From Holtiella tumoricola (GTDB taxonomy: Bacteria; Bacillota; Clostridia; Lachnospirales; Cellulosilyticaceae): 64,000 bases of DNA. The notes beneath the pieces are model-generated. The model was not told where the DNA came from. It searched no databases and saw nothing but the letters and a program-made list of their open reading frames with translations. The position numbers and the translations under genes are program-made. This document shows positions 17,791 through 27,354 of the stretch, one piece after another. Each line of letters starts with the position of its first letter. The first letter of the stretch is position 1. The stretch covers positions 92,430-156,429 of the forward strand of contig NZ_JAQIFT010000010.1 in NCBI RefSeq assembly GCF_027857615.1. Reading direction: 5' to 3'.

Positions 17791-19230
17791 TTAAATACAC
17801 TGTTCATATTCTTCATTTTCTTCTTCATCTAAATACCTATTTATAAAAGCTGTTGAATCTTGAATAACATACTCGTAACCCATATATTGTATTAATGCAT
17901 CAAGTTCTATTCTAGTTATACCATCTTCTATCCAATAATGTAGCGGAACTACACTTCCATCTTCTAATACTATATCAATATAATCTTGTTCCCTTTCTAA
18001 TATATAAGATTGACCCTCTAGTTGTATATAGACTTTTTTATCTTTATATTCATAGTTAAAGGAATCTATAAATTGACTTATATAACTGACTGGAATAAAT
18101 ATATGTTCATCTTTTAATAGTATATCCTTCCCCTCTTCTGTAACGATTAGTTCGTTATCTACTGATATTTCCAATACTTTATATACATCCATTAATAATT
18201 GCTCATCTTGCACACTGTATGTAATAGGCAAAAGTTCTGTTAAGCCATTTAGTTCTATTCGTGTAATACCTTTATTAACTTCATAAGATAGCTCTGTTGT
18301 TTTCTTTTCATTAAATACTATATCCATTTTATTTTGTCTCGTATCTAGCTGTACTTCTCTACCTTTGATATCTAAATATACTATCCTATCTCTATAAGTA
18401 GCTGATACATCATCCATTATATATGTAAGATAGCTTACAGGTATAAATACTTTATTTTCTTTATATATAATCTCTTGTGCATCTACCTCCTCAATCACTC
18501 TTCCATTCACGCTTAGTTTTAATACTTTTTCCTCTGGTAAAATGGCTACTGCTCTTTTGCCTAATGTATTATAACGATTTTCAACGACTTCTCGTTTGTA
18601 CTTTTTCTCTTGTCCCGTATAAGGATCATTTAAATAAATATATGTTGAGTCATAGCCTACTAATAATAAAGCATGTTCATTACCAGGCCAACTAAACATT
18701 TCTCCCGTATCCAACCTCCATCTTTGTTGATAAACTACGTCTAGCATATTTATTGTAGCCCATATCATAACAGGTCTTCCATCCTTTACAACTTCTAAGA
18801 GTTGATCTAGTGTCTTCCCTGTTAAGTTTTCCCCTCGCTCAGGCAAGTATTTATTAATGACTTGTAATATAGGCTTTTCAAATACACCATAGCTAGATTT
18901 TGAATACGGATTTCCTACAAATCCTTTATTAGGATCTCCTCCATATCTTACACCATTTTTATAGTAAGATACGGGTTCTTTAGGAAGACTATCTGCTACC
19001 TGCTGTTTTGTCACATCCACACCATAATATCTTAATAACATAGTCAGTGCTGTTGCCTCACACCCTGTAGGCAATTCTGGAAACTGATTAATCACTGGTA
19101 TATTATTTATTTTAGTAATCTTACTATTGATTGTTATTGAATCATTTGCATATAGGGTTACTGTATGATTAAATAACCAACTACTCATCCCCATAACTAA
19201 TATCATCTTTTTGATTGTTTTTAATTTCAT
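17791..19230 (-). CDS. Secreted C39-like cysteine peptidase with copper-amine-oxidase-like repeats
   Basis: 479 residues. A signal peptide is at about 1-28. A peptidase_C39_2 domain (about 43-230) has the catalytic Cys57 in LPTGCEATALTMLL, the His in GNEHALLLVGYD and the Asn/Asp in YLNDPYTGQ. Two repeats follow (about 245-355 and 360-475), each with a 'KVFIPVSYLTYIMD'-like core. These resemble copper-amine-oxidase N-terminal stalk domains, which are common cell-wall or substrate anchors in Firmicutes and do not bind copper. It probably cleaves peptide bonds in the wall or a secreted substrate. GGGGGAAAT precedes the start. It is monocistronic. Confidence 0.87.
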   Translation of the reverse strand: MKLKTIKKMILVMGMSSWLFNHTVTLYANDSITINSKITKINNIPVINQFPELPTGCEATALTMLLRYYGVDVTKQQVADSLPKEPVSYYKNGVRYGGDPNKGFVGNPYSKSSYGVFEKPILQVINKYLPERGENLTGKTLDQLLEVVKDGRPVMIWATINMLDVVYQQRWRLDTGEMFSWPGNEHALLLVGYDSTYIYLNDPYTGQEKKYKREVVENRYNTLGKRAVAILPEEKVLKLSVNGRVIEEVDAQEIIYKENKVFIPVSYLTYIMDDVSATYRDRIVYLDIKGREVQLDTRQNKMDIVFNEKKTTELSYEVNKGITRIELNGLTELLPITYSVQDEQLLMDVYKVLEISVDNELIVTEEGKDILLKDEHIFIPVSYISQFIDSFNYEYKDKKVYIQLEGQSYILEREQDYIDIVLEDGSVVPLHYWIEDGITRIELDALIQYMGYEYVIQDSTAFINRYLDEEENEEYEQCI

Positions 19231-19394
19231 ATTTCCCCCATGTACATTACTATTTTCTATTTATAATAAGTAAAAAATAAATGATAACCTATAAGTAATT
19301 AAATCTTGAACTATTATTTATTTTTAATTTGAATTATTACATTTTTATACATTTTTGTCAAATACAATATTATTTTCTATATCTTTCTTCTATA

Positions 19395-19437
19395 AAAAAT
19401 CCATCTTAATAAATAATTTATTAAGATGGATTTTTTA
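19395..19437. terminator. Intrinsic terminator downstream of nifJ
   Basis: AAAATCCATCTTAATAAAT pairs with ATTTATTAAGATGGATTTT, followed on the minus strand by a T-rich tract. It lies just after the PFOR stop. Confidence 0.85.
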
Positions 19438-19440
19438 TTT

Positions 19441-22400
19441 TTATTGTTCTGCTAATTTTTTATAAATTTCATAACGTTCTTTTGCTTGCTGTTCTGTTTC
19501 AGTAAACAAACCTTCAGCTACTTCTGGGAACTGTTTTGCAAGTGCTGAGTAACGTACTTGATTCATAATAAAGTCTCTAAAGCTTTCTGTTGGTTCTTTA
19601 GAATCTAGTATAAATGGATTTTTACCTTGTTCTTTAAGGTCTGGGTTATAACGATAAAGATGCCAGTAACCTGCTTTAACAGCTTGCTCCATATTGGCCA
19701 TACTTCTACCCATACCTTCTTTAAGACCATGACTAATACATGGTGCATAAGCAATAATCAAAGATGGTCCTTTATAACTTTCAGCTTCAATAAGTGCTTT
19801 GATAAATTGGTTTTTGTCTGCACCCATGCCCACTTGCGCAACATAAACATTACCATAAGTCATAGCCATACGACCTAGATCTTTTTTGCCTGCACGTTTA
19901 CCAGCAGCGGCAAATTTGGCAATGGCAGCAAGAGGTGTTGCTTTAGATGCTTGCCCACCTGTATTAGAATAAATTTCTGTATCAAATACAAAGACATTAA
20001 TATCTTCTCCAGATGCAAGGACATGGTCAAGACCGCCATAACCGATGTCATATGCCCATCCATCTCCACCTACAATCCATTGTGAGCGTTTAACAAGATA
20101 ATCTTGTTTATCTTTAATTTTATCAACAAGTTCTTTAGTAGCTGAATTTGAAAGGCTATCTAAGAGTTCGCTGACTGCTTTAGATGCCTCTTTAGAAGCT
20201 TCACCATCGTCTTTATTTGCAAGCCAATTTTCAAGAACTGCTTTTTCACTGTCTCCTACTTTTTCTTTTAAGGCAGTAATATTTTCTGATAGTCCTTCTC
20301 TAATATGTTTTACACCTAAATACATACCATATCCATATTCAGCATTATCTTCAAAGAGTGAATTTGCCCATGATGGCCCTTTACCTTCATGATTAGAGGT
20401 ATATGGTGTACATGGTGCTGAACCACCCCAGATAGATGAACAACCTGTAGCATTGGCAATCATCATACGATCTCCAAAGAGTTGTGTTACAAGTTTGATA
20501 TATGGTGTTTCACCACATCCTGCACATGCACCTGAGAATTCAAATAGAGGTGTCTTAAATTGGCTATCTTTAACAGTCTTTCCAGCTACTAGATGACCTT
20601 TATCACTTACTTTACTTACTGCATACTCCCAGTTAGGTACCTCTTTATCTGTTTGTGTTGCAAGTTTCTTCATAACAAGTGCTTTGTCTTTTGCTGGGCA
20701 AATATCTGCACAGTTACCGCAACCTGTACAGTCCATTGTATCTACTTGCATACGGTAACCTAATCCATCAAAGCCTTTACCAATAGCTTTCTTAGTCTCA
20801 AAGCTTGCTGGTGCTTTATCTTGTTCTTCTTGTGTTAAAAGGAATGGGCGGATACATGCATGTGGACAAACATACGCACATTGATTACACTGAATACAGT
20901 TTTCAAGAATCCATTCTGGTACATTAATACCTATTCCACGTTTTTCATAAGCTGTTGTTCCTGATGGGAAGGTACCATCTTCAATACCATCAAAGGCACT
21001 AACTTTTAAGCGATTACCTTGTTGTGCTTCCATTGGGCGCATAATCTTTTCAACAAATTCTGGTTCATTCGCTCTTTTCTCATCTGCACTATCAGCATCT
21101 TTCCAACTACTTGGTACTTCTACTTTAACTGCAGCACCGAATCCTTCATCAATAGCTTTATAGTTCATTTGAACCACTTTTTCACCTTTTTTACCATAAG
21201 CTTTATTTACGGCACCTTTTAAATACTCAGCCGCCTCCGCTTCTGGTATAATTCCTGCTTGTTTGAAAAATGCACCTTGCATAATCATATTAATACGATT
21301 ACCTAGTCCAATTTCTTCTGCTATTTTAGTTGCATTGATAATATAGAATTCTGCTTGTTTTTCTGCTATTCCACGTTTTAACTTAGTAGGAAGCTTTTCT
21401 TCTAACTCTTCTTTGCTCCATTGACAGTTAAGTACAAATGTACCACCTTGTTTTAATCCCTCTACTAAATCATAAAGATTCACGTAAGATTGGTTATGAC
21501 ATGCAATATAGTCTGCCTCTTTTACGAGATAAGTTGAACGAATGGGCTCATCACCAAAACGAAGGTGAGATACTGTAAGACCTCCTGACTTTTTAGAGTC
21601 ATAGTCAAAGTATGCTTGAACAAATTTATCAGTATGCTCACCAATAATTTTAATTGCTTGTTTATTAGCACCTACTGTACCATCTGATCCATAACCCCAG
21701 AATTTACAACGAATCATGTTTTTTGGCTCTGTAACGATCAATTCGTTTTCATCTAAAGAAGTATGGGTAACATCATCATAGATTCCAATAGTAAAATGAT
21801 CTTTAGGTTGATCTTGTTTAAGGTTATCAAATACTGCTTTAATTTGACTTGGTGTTGTATCTTTAGAGCCAAGTCCATAACGCCCCCCTACAATAAGAGG
21901 CATTGTGTCTGCTTCATAGTAGCAGTTACGTACATCTAAATAAAGTGGTTCACCCATAGCACCAGGCTCTTTTGTACGGTCAAGGACAGCGATGCGTTTA
22001 ACTGTACTTGGCATTACCTCTAAGAAGTGCTTCATAGAGAATGGACGATAAAGATGTACTTTTACAAGACCATATTTTTTACCTTGAGCATTAAGATAGT
22101 CTATAGTCTCTTCTATTGTTTGAGTGACTGATCCCATAGCTACAATAACATGCTCTGCATCTTTTGCCCCATAATAATCAAATAGACCATATTTTCTGCC
22201 TGTAAGATCAGACATCTTATGAATATAATCTTCTACAATACCTACAATATTTTCATAGTACTTGTTAGATGCTTCACGAGTTTGGAAATAAATATCTGGA
22301 TTTTGTGCTGTACCACGAGTTACTGGATGATTTGGTGATAGGGCATTTTCTCTAAATGCTTTAAGTGCTTCTTGATCTACTAAACCTTTTAAATCATCAT

Positions 22401-22962
22401 ATTCTAATGCTTCTACTTTTTGGATTTCATGTGAAGTTCTAAATCCATCAAAGAAATGGATAAAAGGTAGACGACCTTTAATAGCTGCTAAGTGGGCAAC
22501 TGGAGCAAGGTCCATAACTTCTTGTACTGATCCTGTAGCAAGCATAACGCATCCTGTTTGTCTTGCTGCCATAACATCTTGGTGGTCACCAAATATTGAA
22601 AGAGCTTGAGCAGCTAATGCACGTGCACTGACATGGAATACACCTGGTAAGAGTTCCCCTGCTACTTTGTACATATTAGGAATCATAAGTAATAGACCTT
22701 GAGATGCTGTAAAAGTAGTTGTAAGGGCTCCTGCTTGTAGTGAACCATGGAAAGCACCTGCAGCACCCGCTTCAGATTGCATCTCTACTACTTTAACTTT
22801 TTGATCAAATATATTCTTTCTACCCTGAGCAGCCCATTCATCTACCACTTCTGCCATAGTAGAAGATGGCGTAATAGGGTAAATGGCAGCAACTTCTGTA
22901 TAGGCATAAGCTACATAAGCTGCTGCTGTATTCCCATCTAATGTCATCTTAATTTTACTCAT
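19441..22962 (-). CDS. nifJ: Pyruvate:ferredoxin (flavodoxin) oxidoreductase
   Basis: 1173 residues, the usual length of single-chain PFOR. It oxidises pyruvate and CoA to acetyl-CoA, CO2 and reduced ferredoxin. The order is domain I with YPITPSSTMAE (thiamine/pyruvate binding), a gamma-type domain and an 8Fe ferredoxin domain with CIQCNQCAYVCPHAC and CTGCGNCADICP. The C-terminal thiamine diphosphate domain has FSGACAGCGETPY, GDGWAYDIGYGG and the Mg-binding NVFVFDTEIYSNTGGQ. It feeds electrons to ferredoxin and hence to hydrogenase, consistent with the hydG/hydF genes elsewhere in the window. AAAGGAGTTTAC precedes the start. A small spore-type gene ends 17 bp upstream. Confidence 0.97.
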   Translation of the reverse strand: MSKIKMTLDGNTAAAYVAYAYTEVAAIYPITPSSTMAEVVDEWAAQGRKNIFDQKVKVVEMQSEAGAAGAFHGSLQAGALTTTFTASQGLLLMIPNMYKVAGELLPGVFHVSARALAAQALSIFGDHQDVMAARQTGCVMLATGSVQEVMDLAPVAHLAAIKGRLPFIHFFDGFRTSHEIQKVEALEYDDLKGLVDQEALKAFRENALSPNHPVTRGTAQNPDIYFQTREASNKYYENIVGIVEDYIHKMSDLTGRKYGLFDYYGAKDAEHVIVAMGSVTQTIEETIDYLNAQGKKYGLVKVHLYRPFSMKHFLEVMPSTVKRIAVLDRTKEPGAMGEPLYLDVRNCYYEADTMPLIVGGRYGLGSKDTTPSQIKAVFDNLKQDQPKDHFTIGIYDDVTHTSLDENELIVTEPKNMIRCKFWGYGSDGTVGANKQAIKIIGEHTDKFVQAYFDYDSKKSGGLTVSHLRFGDEPIRSTYLVKEADYIACHNQSYVNLYDLVEGLKQGGTFVLNCQWSKEELEEKLPTKLKRGIAEKQAEFYIINATKIAEEIGLGNRINMIMQGAFFKQAGIIPEAEAAEYLKGAVNKAYGKKGEKVVQMNYKAIDEGFGAAVKVEVPSSWKDADSADEKRANEPEFVEKIMRPMEAQQGNRLKVSAFDGIEDGTFPSGTTAYEKRGIGINVPEWILENCIQCNQCAYVCPHACIRPFLLTQEEQDKAPASFETKKAIGKGFDGLGYRMQVDTMDCTGCGNCADICPAKDKALVMKKLATQTDKEVPNWEYAVSKVSDKGHLVAGKTVKDSQFKTPLFEFSGACAGCGETPYIKLVTQLFGDRMMIANATGCSSIWGGSAPCTPYTSNHEGKGPSWANSLFEDNAEYGYGMYLGVKHIREGLSENITALKEKVGDSEKAVLENWLANKDDGEASKEASKAVSELLDSLSNSATKELVDKIKDKQDYLVKRSQWIVGGDGWAYDIGYGGLDHVLASGEDINVFVFDTEIYSNTGGQASKATPLAAIAKFAAAGKRAGKKDLGRMAMTYGNVYVAQVGMGADKNQFIKALIEAESYKGPSLIIAYAPCISHGLKEGMGRSMANMEQAVKAGYWHLYRYNPDLKEQGKNPFILDSKEPTESFRDFIMNQVRYSALAKQFPEVAEGLFTETEQQAKERYEIYKKLAEQ

Positions 22963-22979
22963 TTGTAAACTCCTTTAAC

Positions 22980-23174
22980 TTATAATCTACTTCCGTTATC
23001 TACCCACTCTTTGGCATTTATAACACCAGCTTCAGTTGGGATGCTTACATTAGAATCTTTTAAACGCTCCTTTGTATCATTGAGCGCTGCTGTTGTATTA
23101 CTATTTTGTGCATTTACATTATTAAGACGTTTGTTGTGTGTACCTGAAAGTGTTAAATCCATTTCGTCTTTCAT
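22980..23174 (-). CDS. DUF3787 (CDIF630_02480-type spore surface) small protein
   Basis: 64 residues from ATG 23174, which has AAAGGAGAA eight bases upstream. An ATG 45 bases earlier lacks a good site. The C-terminal signature NVSIPTEAGVINAKEWVDNG matches my memory of DUF3787, a short family described as spore surface proteins in Clostridioides difficile. The rest is Asn/Thr-rich and probably disordered. It is 17 bp upstream of nifJ on the same strand and may be cotranscribed with it. I see no clear terminator between the two. Confidence 0.65.
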   Translation of the reverse strand: MKDEMDLTLSGTHNKRLNNVNAQNSNTTAALNDTKERLKDSNVSIPTEAGVINAKEWVDNGSRL

Positions 23175-23266
23175 AGAAATTTTCTCCTTTACTATATAAT
23201 CTTTGACATATCTATTCATCTTTTATTTATTCCCTAGATTGTTTATTTTATCCTTGTTTTCATATA

Positions 23267-23298
23267 AAAGGAGAGTGCTTTATAGTACTCTCCTTTTA
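23267..23298 (-). terminator. Terminator of the 147-aa gene
   Basis: AAAAGGAGAGT and ACTCTCCTTTT pair around GCTTTATAGT. The hairpin overlaps the stop codon of the upstream minus-strand gene. Confidence 0.8.
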
Positions 23299-23739
23299 TT
23301 CATGACCTTGTCTTAAATATTCTTTAAGCTCTTCGATATTTCCTTCTTCAAATTCTAAAAGATGCTGCCCTAAAGCGCGTACCTCATCCTTTAAATTTTT
23401 ATAACTATTTAACTTCTTACACATATCTACTGTACCCATTGTACTGCCTTGTATAAGCATTTCAGCTAAATGAGATGCTGATTGATTGTTTAATGTGGAT
23501 GCTTTAATCATAATGTATGTTTTAATCTGATCTAATTTCTTTATACCTTTTGGTTCATGATCTTCTGCCTCAAGTAAGCTAATAGCTTCTTTATTAATTG
23601 CTTTATATCCTTCTAGCTCTTTAAGGAGTACTTGTTCAAAAGGTACATCTCCTGCTATTTCAATAAGTTCTGTCAAAGTATTTGTTCCCATTTCTGAATT
23701 TTGATATATAAAGTTAAGTACTTCTACATTTTCATTCAT
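23296..23739 (-). CDS. Putative four-helix-bundle (ferritin-like) protein
   Basis: 147 residues, predicted all-helical. There are four amphipathic stretches, with the conserved-looking segment SHLAEMLIQGSTMGTVDMCKKLN in the middle. The layout resembles clostridial ferritin-like DUF2383-type proteins, but I cannot assign a clear metal site. An acidic pair in LLEFEEGNIEELKEYL closes the bundle. It is cytoplasmic, without a signal peptide. GAGGTGAC precedes the start. Function unknown. Confidence 0.65.
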   Translation of the reverse strand: MNENVEVLNFIYQNSEMGTNTLTELIEIAGDVPFEQVLLKELEGYKAINKEAISLLEAEDHEPKGIKKLDQIKTYIMIKASTLNNQSASHLAEMLIQGSTMGTVDMCKKLNSYKNLKDEVRALGQHLLEFEEGNIEELKEYLRQGHE

Positions 23740-23892
23740 TTTGTCACCTCAATGTCATTTTTAAATTAGTATGAGTCAAAATACTTTGTTTCATAGCATT
23801 TAATTTTATTTCTTTAGGATATTTGATATTCTTCAACATTTCCTTTATAATATCTTCATATCTTTTTATAAAAGGATATGGGGGAGGTATGT

Positions 23893-24456
23893 ATGAAAAC
23901 AATCTATATTATGCTTACTAAGACTGAAAGCATCTTTTGTTATTTAATAAAAAAGTATACTCGTGAGCCTTATGCTCATGTTTCTTTACTTTTCACAGAT
24001 GACTTTACACATGGTTATAGTTTTAGCCGCAAAAAAATTCGTAATCCTTTTATTGGTGGGTTTAGATGCGAAGACTATATCAAATGGGTAGCTGCTTTTC
24101 CAAAAACAGAATGTCAAATGTACCGTTTAACTATTAGTGATGTCCAATATGAAAAGCTTACTTCTTTACTTAGCGAGTTTTGTTTAGAAGAAGAAAAATA
24201 TAAATATAATATCCTTGGTGTTATTGGACGCCTTTTTAATATCAAGATTCAACCTAAACATAGTTATTTTTGTTCTCAATTTGTTTCTTACATATTAAGT
24301 GAAGCTGGCATTTTAGAATTTAATAAAGAACCTATTCTTACAACTGCCAAAGATTTTAGAACCCACTCTGATTTAAATCTGATTTATGAGGGCTTCCTAA
24401 ATACATTATTAGGTGATCCTAAAGGCCTTATTTTCTGTGATCAACTTGTTTCTTGA
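23893..24456 (+). CDS. NlpC/P60-like (permuted papain-fold) protein
   Basis: 187 residues from ATG 23893, preceded by GGGGGAGG. An ATG 15 bases earlier overlaps that site and is rejected. A conserved His in REPYAHVSLLF and, near residue 131, a Cys in YFCSQFVSYIL fit the circularly permuted papain-fold family (YiiX/LRAT-like), in which His precedes Cys. These enzymes cleave amide or ester bonds. There is no signal peptide, so the substrate is probably cytoplasmic or the membrane inner face. It is monocistronic. Confidence 0.72.
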   Translation: MKTIYIMLTKTESIFCYLIKKYTREPYAHVSLLFTDDFTHGYSFSRKKIRNPFIGGFRCEDYIKWVAAFPKTECQMYRLTISDVQYEKLTSLLSEFCLEEEKYKYNILGVIGRLFNIKIQPKHSYFCSQFVSYILSEAGILEFNKEPILTTAKDFRTHSDLNLIYEGFLNTLLGDPKGLIFCDQLVS

Positions 24457-24461
24457 CATAG

Positions 24462-24503
24462 AAAAGGAGCTATTACATATCATTTATGTAATAGCTCCTT
24501 TTT
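24462..24503. terminator. Bidirectional terminator
   Basis: AAAAGGAGCTATTACATA pairs perfectly with TATGTAATAGCTCCTTTT. It separates the papain-fold gene from the convergent phn remnant. Confidence 0.88.
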
Positions 24504-24530
24504 AGTATCTATTCTTATTTTCTATTCATT

Positions 24531-25340
24531 TTATCCACGTGCAAGTTTGACACGGATTTTAGATGAAATCCATTCTACTATTAATACAAGGATAATAAGT
24601 CCTGCTAAGATAGCACCTACTTGATTCCATTTATAAGCATTCATAGCAAAAATCAGTGGTGCACCAATCCCACCTGCACCTACTAATCCAAGTACTGTTG
24701 CGTCTCTTAAGTTCATATCAAAACGATAAATAATAGTTGATGCAAAATCTGGCATGAGCTGTGGTAGGATGCCATATTTAATCTTTTGGAAAGTTGTACA
24801 ACCACTAGCTTCAAAAGATTCAAGAATTTTTGTATCTAAATCCTCAATAGATTCTATATACATTTTTGAAACCATACCAATAGATGCAACAGACATGGTT
24901 AAAAGTCCTGCAAACGGTCCTGGGCCTGTTACACGTATAAACATTAATCCATAAACAAAAGTCGGAATTGTTCTGATTGCCATAATAAGTACACGCCCAA
25001 TAAGAGCAATTGGTTTAGGCACAAGATTTGTTGCACTTAAGAAAGCTATTGGAATAGCTAAAATAGCACCTACTATAGTTCCTAGGAAAGCAATACATAC
25101 TGTTTCTAATAATAAATAAGGCACACCTTGGTTAGTAAAGTTGAAAAGAAGCTGTGTATCTGGGTTAAAAATCCCTTTGACAATACTACTTGCTACGCCC
25201 ATACCTCCGGCTGTAACCCCTTTGAAATTGACTGCAGTACTAGACCATCCAATGAGAATGACAACAATTAATACTGAAATAACTTGAAAGATCCATGTTT
25301 TTGGTTGTTTGTTAAGCTGTGTTTGAATACGTTCATTCAT
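24531..25340 (-). CDS. phnE: PhnE-type phosphonate/phosphite ABC permease (intact second copy)
   Basis: 269 residues with about six transmembrane helices. The family motif is ESIEDLDTKILESFEASGCTTFQKIKYGILPQ, the EAA loop that contacts the ATPase. NLRDATVLGLVGAGGIGAPL is also typical of PhnE. It is last in the remnant phnC-phnE-phnE operon, 15 bp after the first permease, with AGGAGGATAAC before the start. Because phnC is truncated and the first phnE is frameshifted, this gene is probably no longer part of a working transporter. Confidence 0.88.
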   Translation of the reverse strand: MNERIQTQLNKQPKTWIFQVISVLIVVILIGWSSTAVNFKGVTAGGMGVASSIVKGIFNPDTQLLFNFTNQGVPYLLLETVCIAFLGTIVGAILAIPIAFLSATNLVPKPIALIGRVLIMAIRTIPTFVYGLMFIRVTGPGPFAGLLTMSVASIGMVSKMYIESIEDLDTKILESFEASGCTTFQKIKYGILPQLMPDFASTIIYRFDMNLRDATVLGLVGAGGIGAPLIFAMNAYKWNQVGAILAGLIILVLIVEWISSKIRVKLARG

Positions 25341-25355
25341 GTTGTTATCCTCCTT

Positions 25356-26164
25356 TTAAGTTAATTTTTTACGTAAGTAATGGCTAATACCTTCAATAAT
25401 CATAACGGTTACGAATAAAGCTACTAGGATCATCCCTACACTTCCATATTCTCTCCAACCAATTTTCTCATTAAGGATAAGGCCTAAGCCTTCAGCACCT
25501 ACATAACCTAAAATAGAGGCATATCTTACATTCCCCTCAAAGCAGAAGAGGCAGTTAGCAATATAACCTGGTAAAACTTGTGGTACAATAGCAGCAAGGA
25601 AAGCCTTTAGTTTTGTAGCACCTGCTGCTTCCATAGCTTCAAAAGCACCCATATCTACTGTTTCAATTTGCTCATAAAGAATCTTTCCTACATAAGCAAA
25701 GGTAAATACAGCAATAGCTGTTGTCCCTGCTAGTGTCCCAAGACCAAAGATGTAAGTTGCAATTAATGCAATAACAAGGGTCGGCAAAGTTCTTACTAAG
25801 CTTAAGAAAAGACGAGATAGACTAATAACTACACGACTTTTTACTACGTTGCTCGCTGCAATAATTGAAAAAGGAATAGCTAATAGTGAACCTATTACTG
25901 AACCTAATAAAGACATTTTAATAGTGTCAAATAGAGGTCCCCAAATACTATTCATATAATCTAAATTTGGTGGAAACATTTGCTCTAAAATAACAAAAAA
26001 CTGCTTCCCTCTTTTTATAAGTACAGTTAAATTAAACCCTGTCACATCAATAGCAATCCATGAAGCAATATGACAAGTGGCATACGTGAGCGTTTCTCAC
26101 TGACTACCTTTCCATCAGAGAGAGTAATCTTTTTAGGTGGAAATATTTTGTCATACAGGCTCAT
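25356..26164 (-). pseudogene. phnE: Frameshifted PhnE-type permease (first copy)
   Basis: The ATG at 26164 with GGAGGGG upstream opens a frame reading MSLYDKIFPPKKITLSDG and so on for 41 codons to a TGA at about 26041. From about 26068 leftward the family sequence continues in another frame (ASWIAIDVTGFNLTV) to 25356. Loss of one base near 26066-26070 explains this. The long open part (from GTG 26045, 229 residues) holds the helices and the EAA loop QIETVDMGAFEAMEAAGATKLKAFLAAIVPQ but has no ribosome binding site of its own. The start overlaps the phnC remnant by 14 nt. A sequencing error is the alternative. Confidence 0.78.
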
Positions 26165-26480
26165 TGTATCCCCTCCATTGTATCTGGTCCTGTCCTCCAT
26201 AAATACGATCTAAGACTTCACTTGTTACCTCTTTACTTGGTCCATCATATATAATTTTTCCACCTCTCACACCTATTACACGGTCTGCATATTCAAAGGC
26301 TAAGTCTACATGATGGATATTAATAAGTACAGAGATGTTCATCTCTCTATTGATACGTCTGAAGTTATTTATAACTTGTTTTGCAGTTACTGGGTCAAGG
26401 GCTGCAATTGGCTCATCCGATAAGATAATCTTCGGATCTTGTGCCAGTGTACGAGCAAGTGTATAAATACCCAAAGCACA
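26151..26480 (-). pseudogene. phnC: 5'-truncated PhnC-type ABC ATPase
   Basis: Only the last ~105 of about 250 residues remain. They run from ARTLAQDPKIILSDEP (Walker B) and AALDPVTAKQV (D-loop region) through the H-loop NIHHVD to the end. The Walker A and LSGGQ motifs are absent in all upstream frames, and a stop lies in frame about 16 codons upstream. The three residues YTL sit between GI and ARTLAQ, where the family has no gap, which suggests a small duplication at the break. No substrate-binding phnD is present. The gene cannot encode a working ATPase. Confidence 0.85.
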
Positions 26481-26582
26481 AGAGATTTTAGTAAAGTTTT
26501 ATGCAAAAAAATGAGATTTTACATATTTTTAACGTAGCGTTCGATAATAGAAAAACATTACATAACCTATGTTAATAAATTA

Positions 26583-26617
26583 AAAGGGATGTTGACTTTA
26601 TCGCATTCAACATCCCT
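26583..26617 (-). terminator. Terminator of the cyclase-family gene
   Basis: AAGGGATGTTGA and TCAACATCCCTT pair around CTTTATCGCAT. The hairpin lies about 30 bp past the stop at 26648, with an AT-rich downstream flank. Confidence 0.75.
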
Positions 26618-26647
26618 TCTCTCTTTATTCTTATAAGTTCTTGTTTT

Positions 26648-27232
26648 CTATTCTTCATCTTCAGGTTGTACAGCAACAACTCTACAACGAACCCCTGTTG
26701 CCTCAGGATCATCTTGCCACATGGTAAGCATTTTACATACTACATCAGGTTTAATCTTATCTAAGTTCTTTAGATTTTCGATAACATAGATTCCTTTAGC
26801 TTCACACATCTTTTCTGCCTCTATATGCTCATGATTACGACGAATATCTTGTGTGTCTAAGCCAATAAAACTTACTCTACAATCAATTAATTCCTCGATA
26901 AGTTCCCAAGATAGAACAGGACTTTCTCTAAAGTACAGCCCACTTCCATATGGGTGTTTTTCAATAGTTCCTGTTCGTATTAAGACAAAGTCCCCTGGCT
27001 TCACATAATCTAGATCTACATCATCACTTGTAATTTCTTTTCCTTGAACATGGCTAACATCTAATAGAACCCCTCTGGTTTGCATATATTCAAGAGGAAC
27101 ATTAGGTCTATCGTACACATCAAAATGTGTTCCTACATGACCCATAACAATTTCTTTTTTCAATTGGGATTGTGCCCACTGATAAGCTTTGTTTGTTTTT
27201 CTTACTGTTAATGTTAAGTCTATATATTTCAT
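26648..27232 (-). CDS. Cyclase/kynurenine-formamidase-family hydrolase
   Basis: 194 residues. The metal-binding motif HVGTHFD at residues 32-38 defines the cyclase superfamily PF04199. FVLIRTG and the late GLDTQDIRR...HE region complete the fold. Members hydrolyse amides or lactones (kynurenine formamidase, isatin hydrolase, polyketide cyclase). The N-terminus is shorter than in KynB, so the substrate cannot be called. It is monocistronic, between the decayed phn operon and the antiporter. Confidence 0.85.
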   Translation of the reverse strand: MKYIDLTLTVRKTNKAYQWAQSQLKKEIVMGHVGTHFDVYDRPNVPLEYMQTRGVLLDVSHVQGKEITSDDVDLDYVKPGDFVLIRTGTIEKHPYGSGLYFRESPVLSWELIEELIDCRVSFIGLDTQDIRRNHEHIEAEKMCEAKGIYVIENLKNLDKIKPDVVCKMLTMWQDDPEATGVRCRVVAVQPEDEE

Positions 27233-27354
27233 ATCTTCATCTCTTATCTTTGTAGTTTTCTATCTTTTACTTCACATTACAGTATACCAAAATCTTACTG
27301 ATAAAGTCTAGTTAAGTTAGTTTTTTGAACATTAATAGATGATTATATAAATTC

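Noticed and set aside
26041..26045. GTG start for an intact but shorter PhnE
   Set aside because: No ribosome binding site there; the upstream frame with a strong site shows family-like N-terminal sequence, so a frameshift explains it better.
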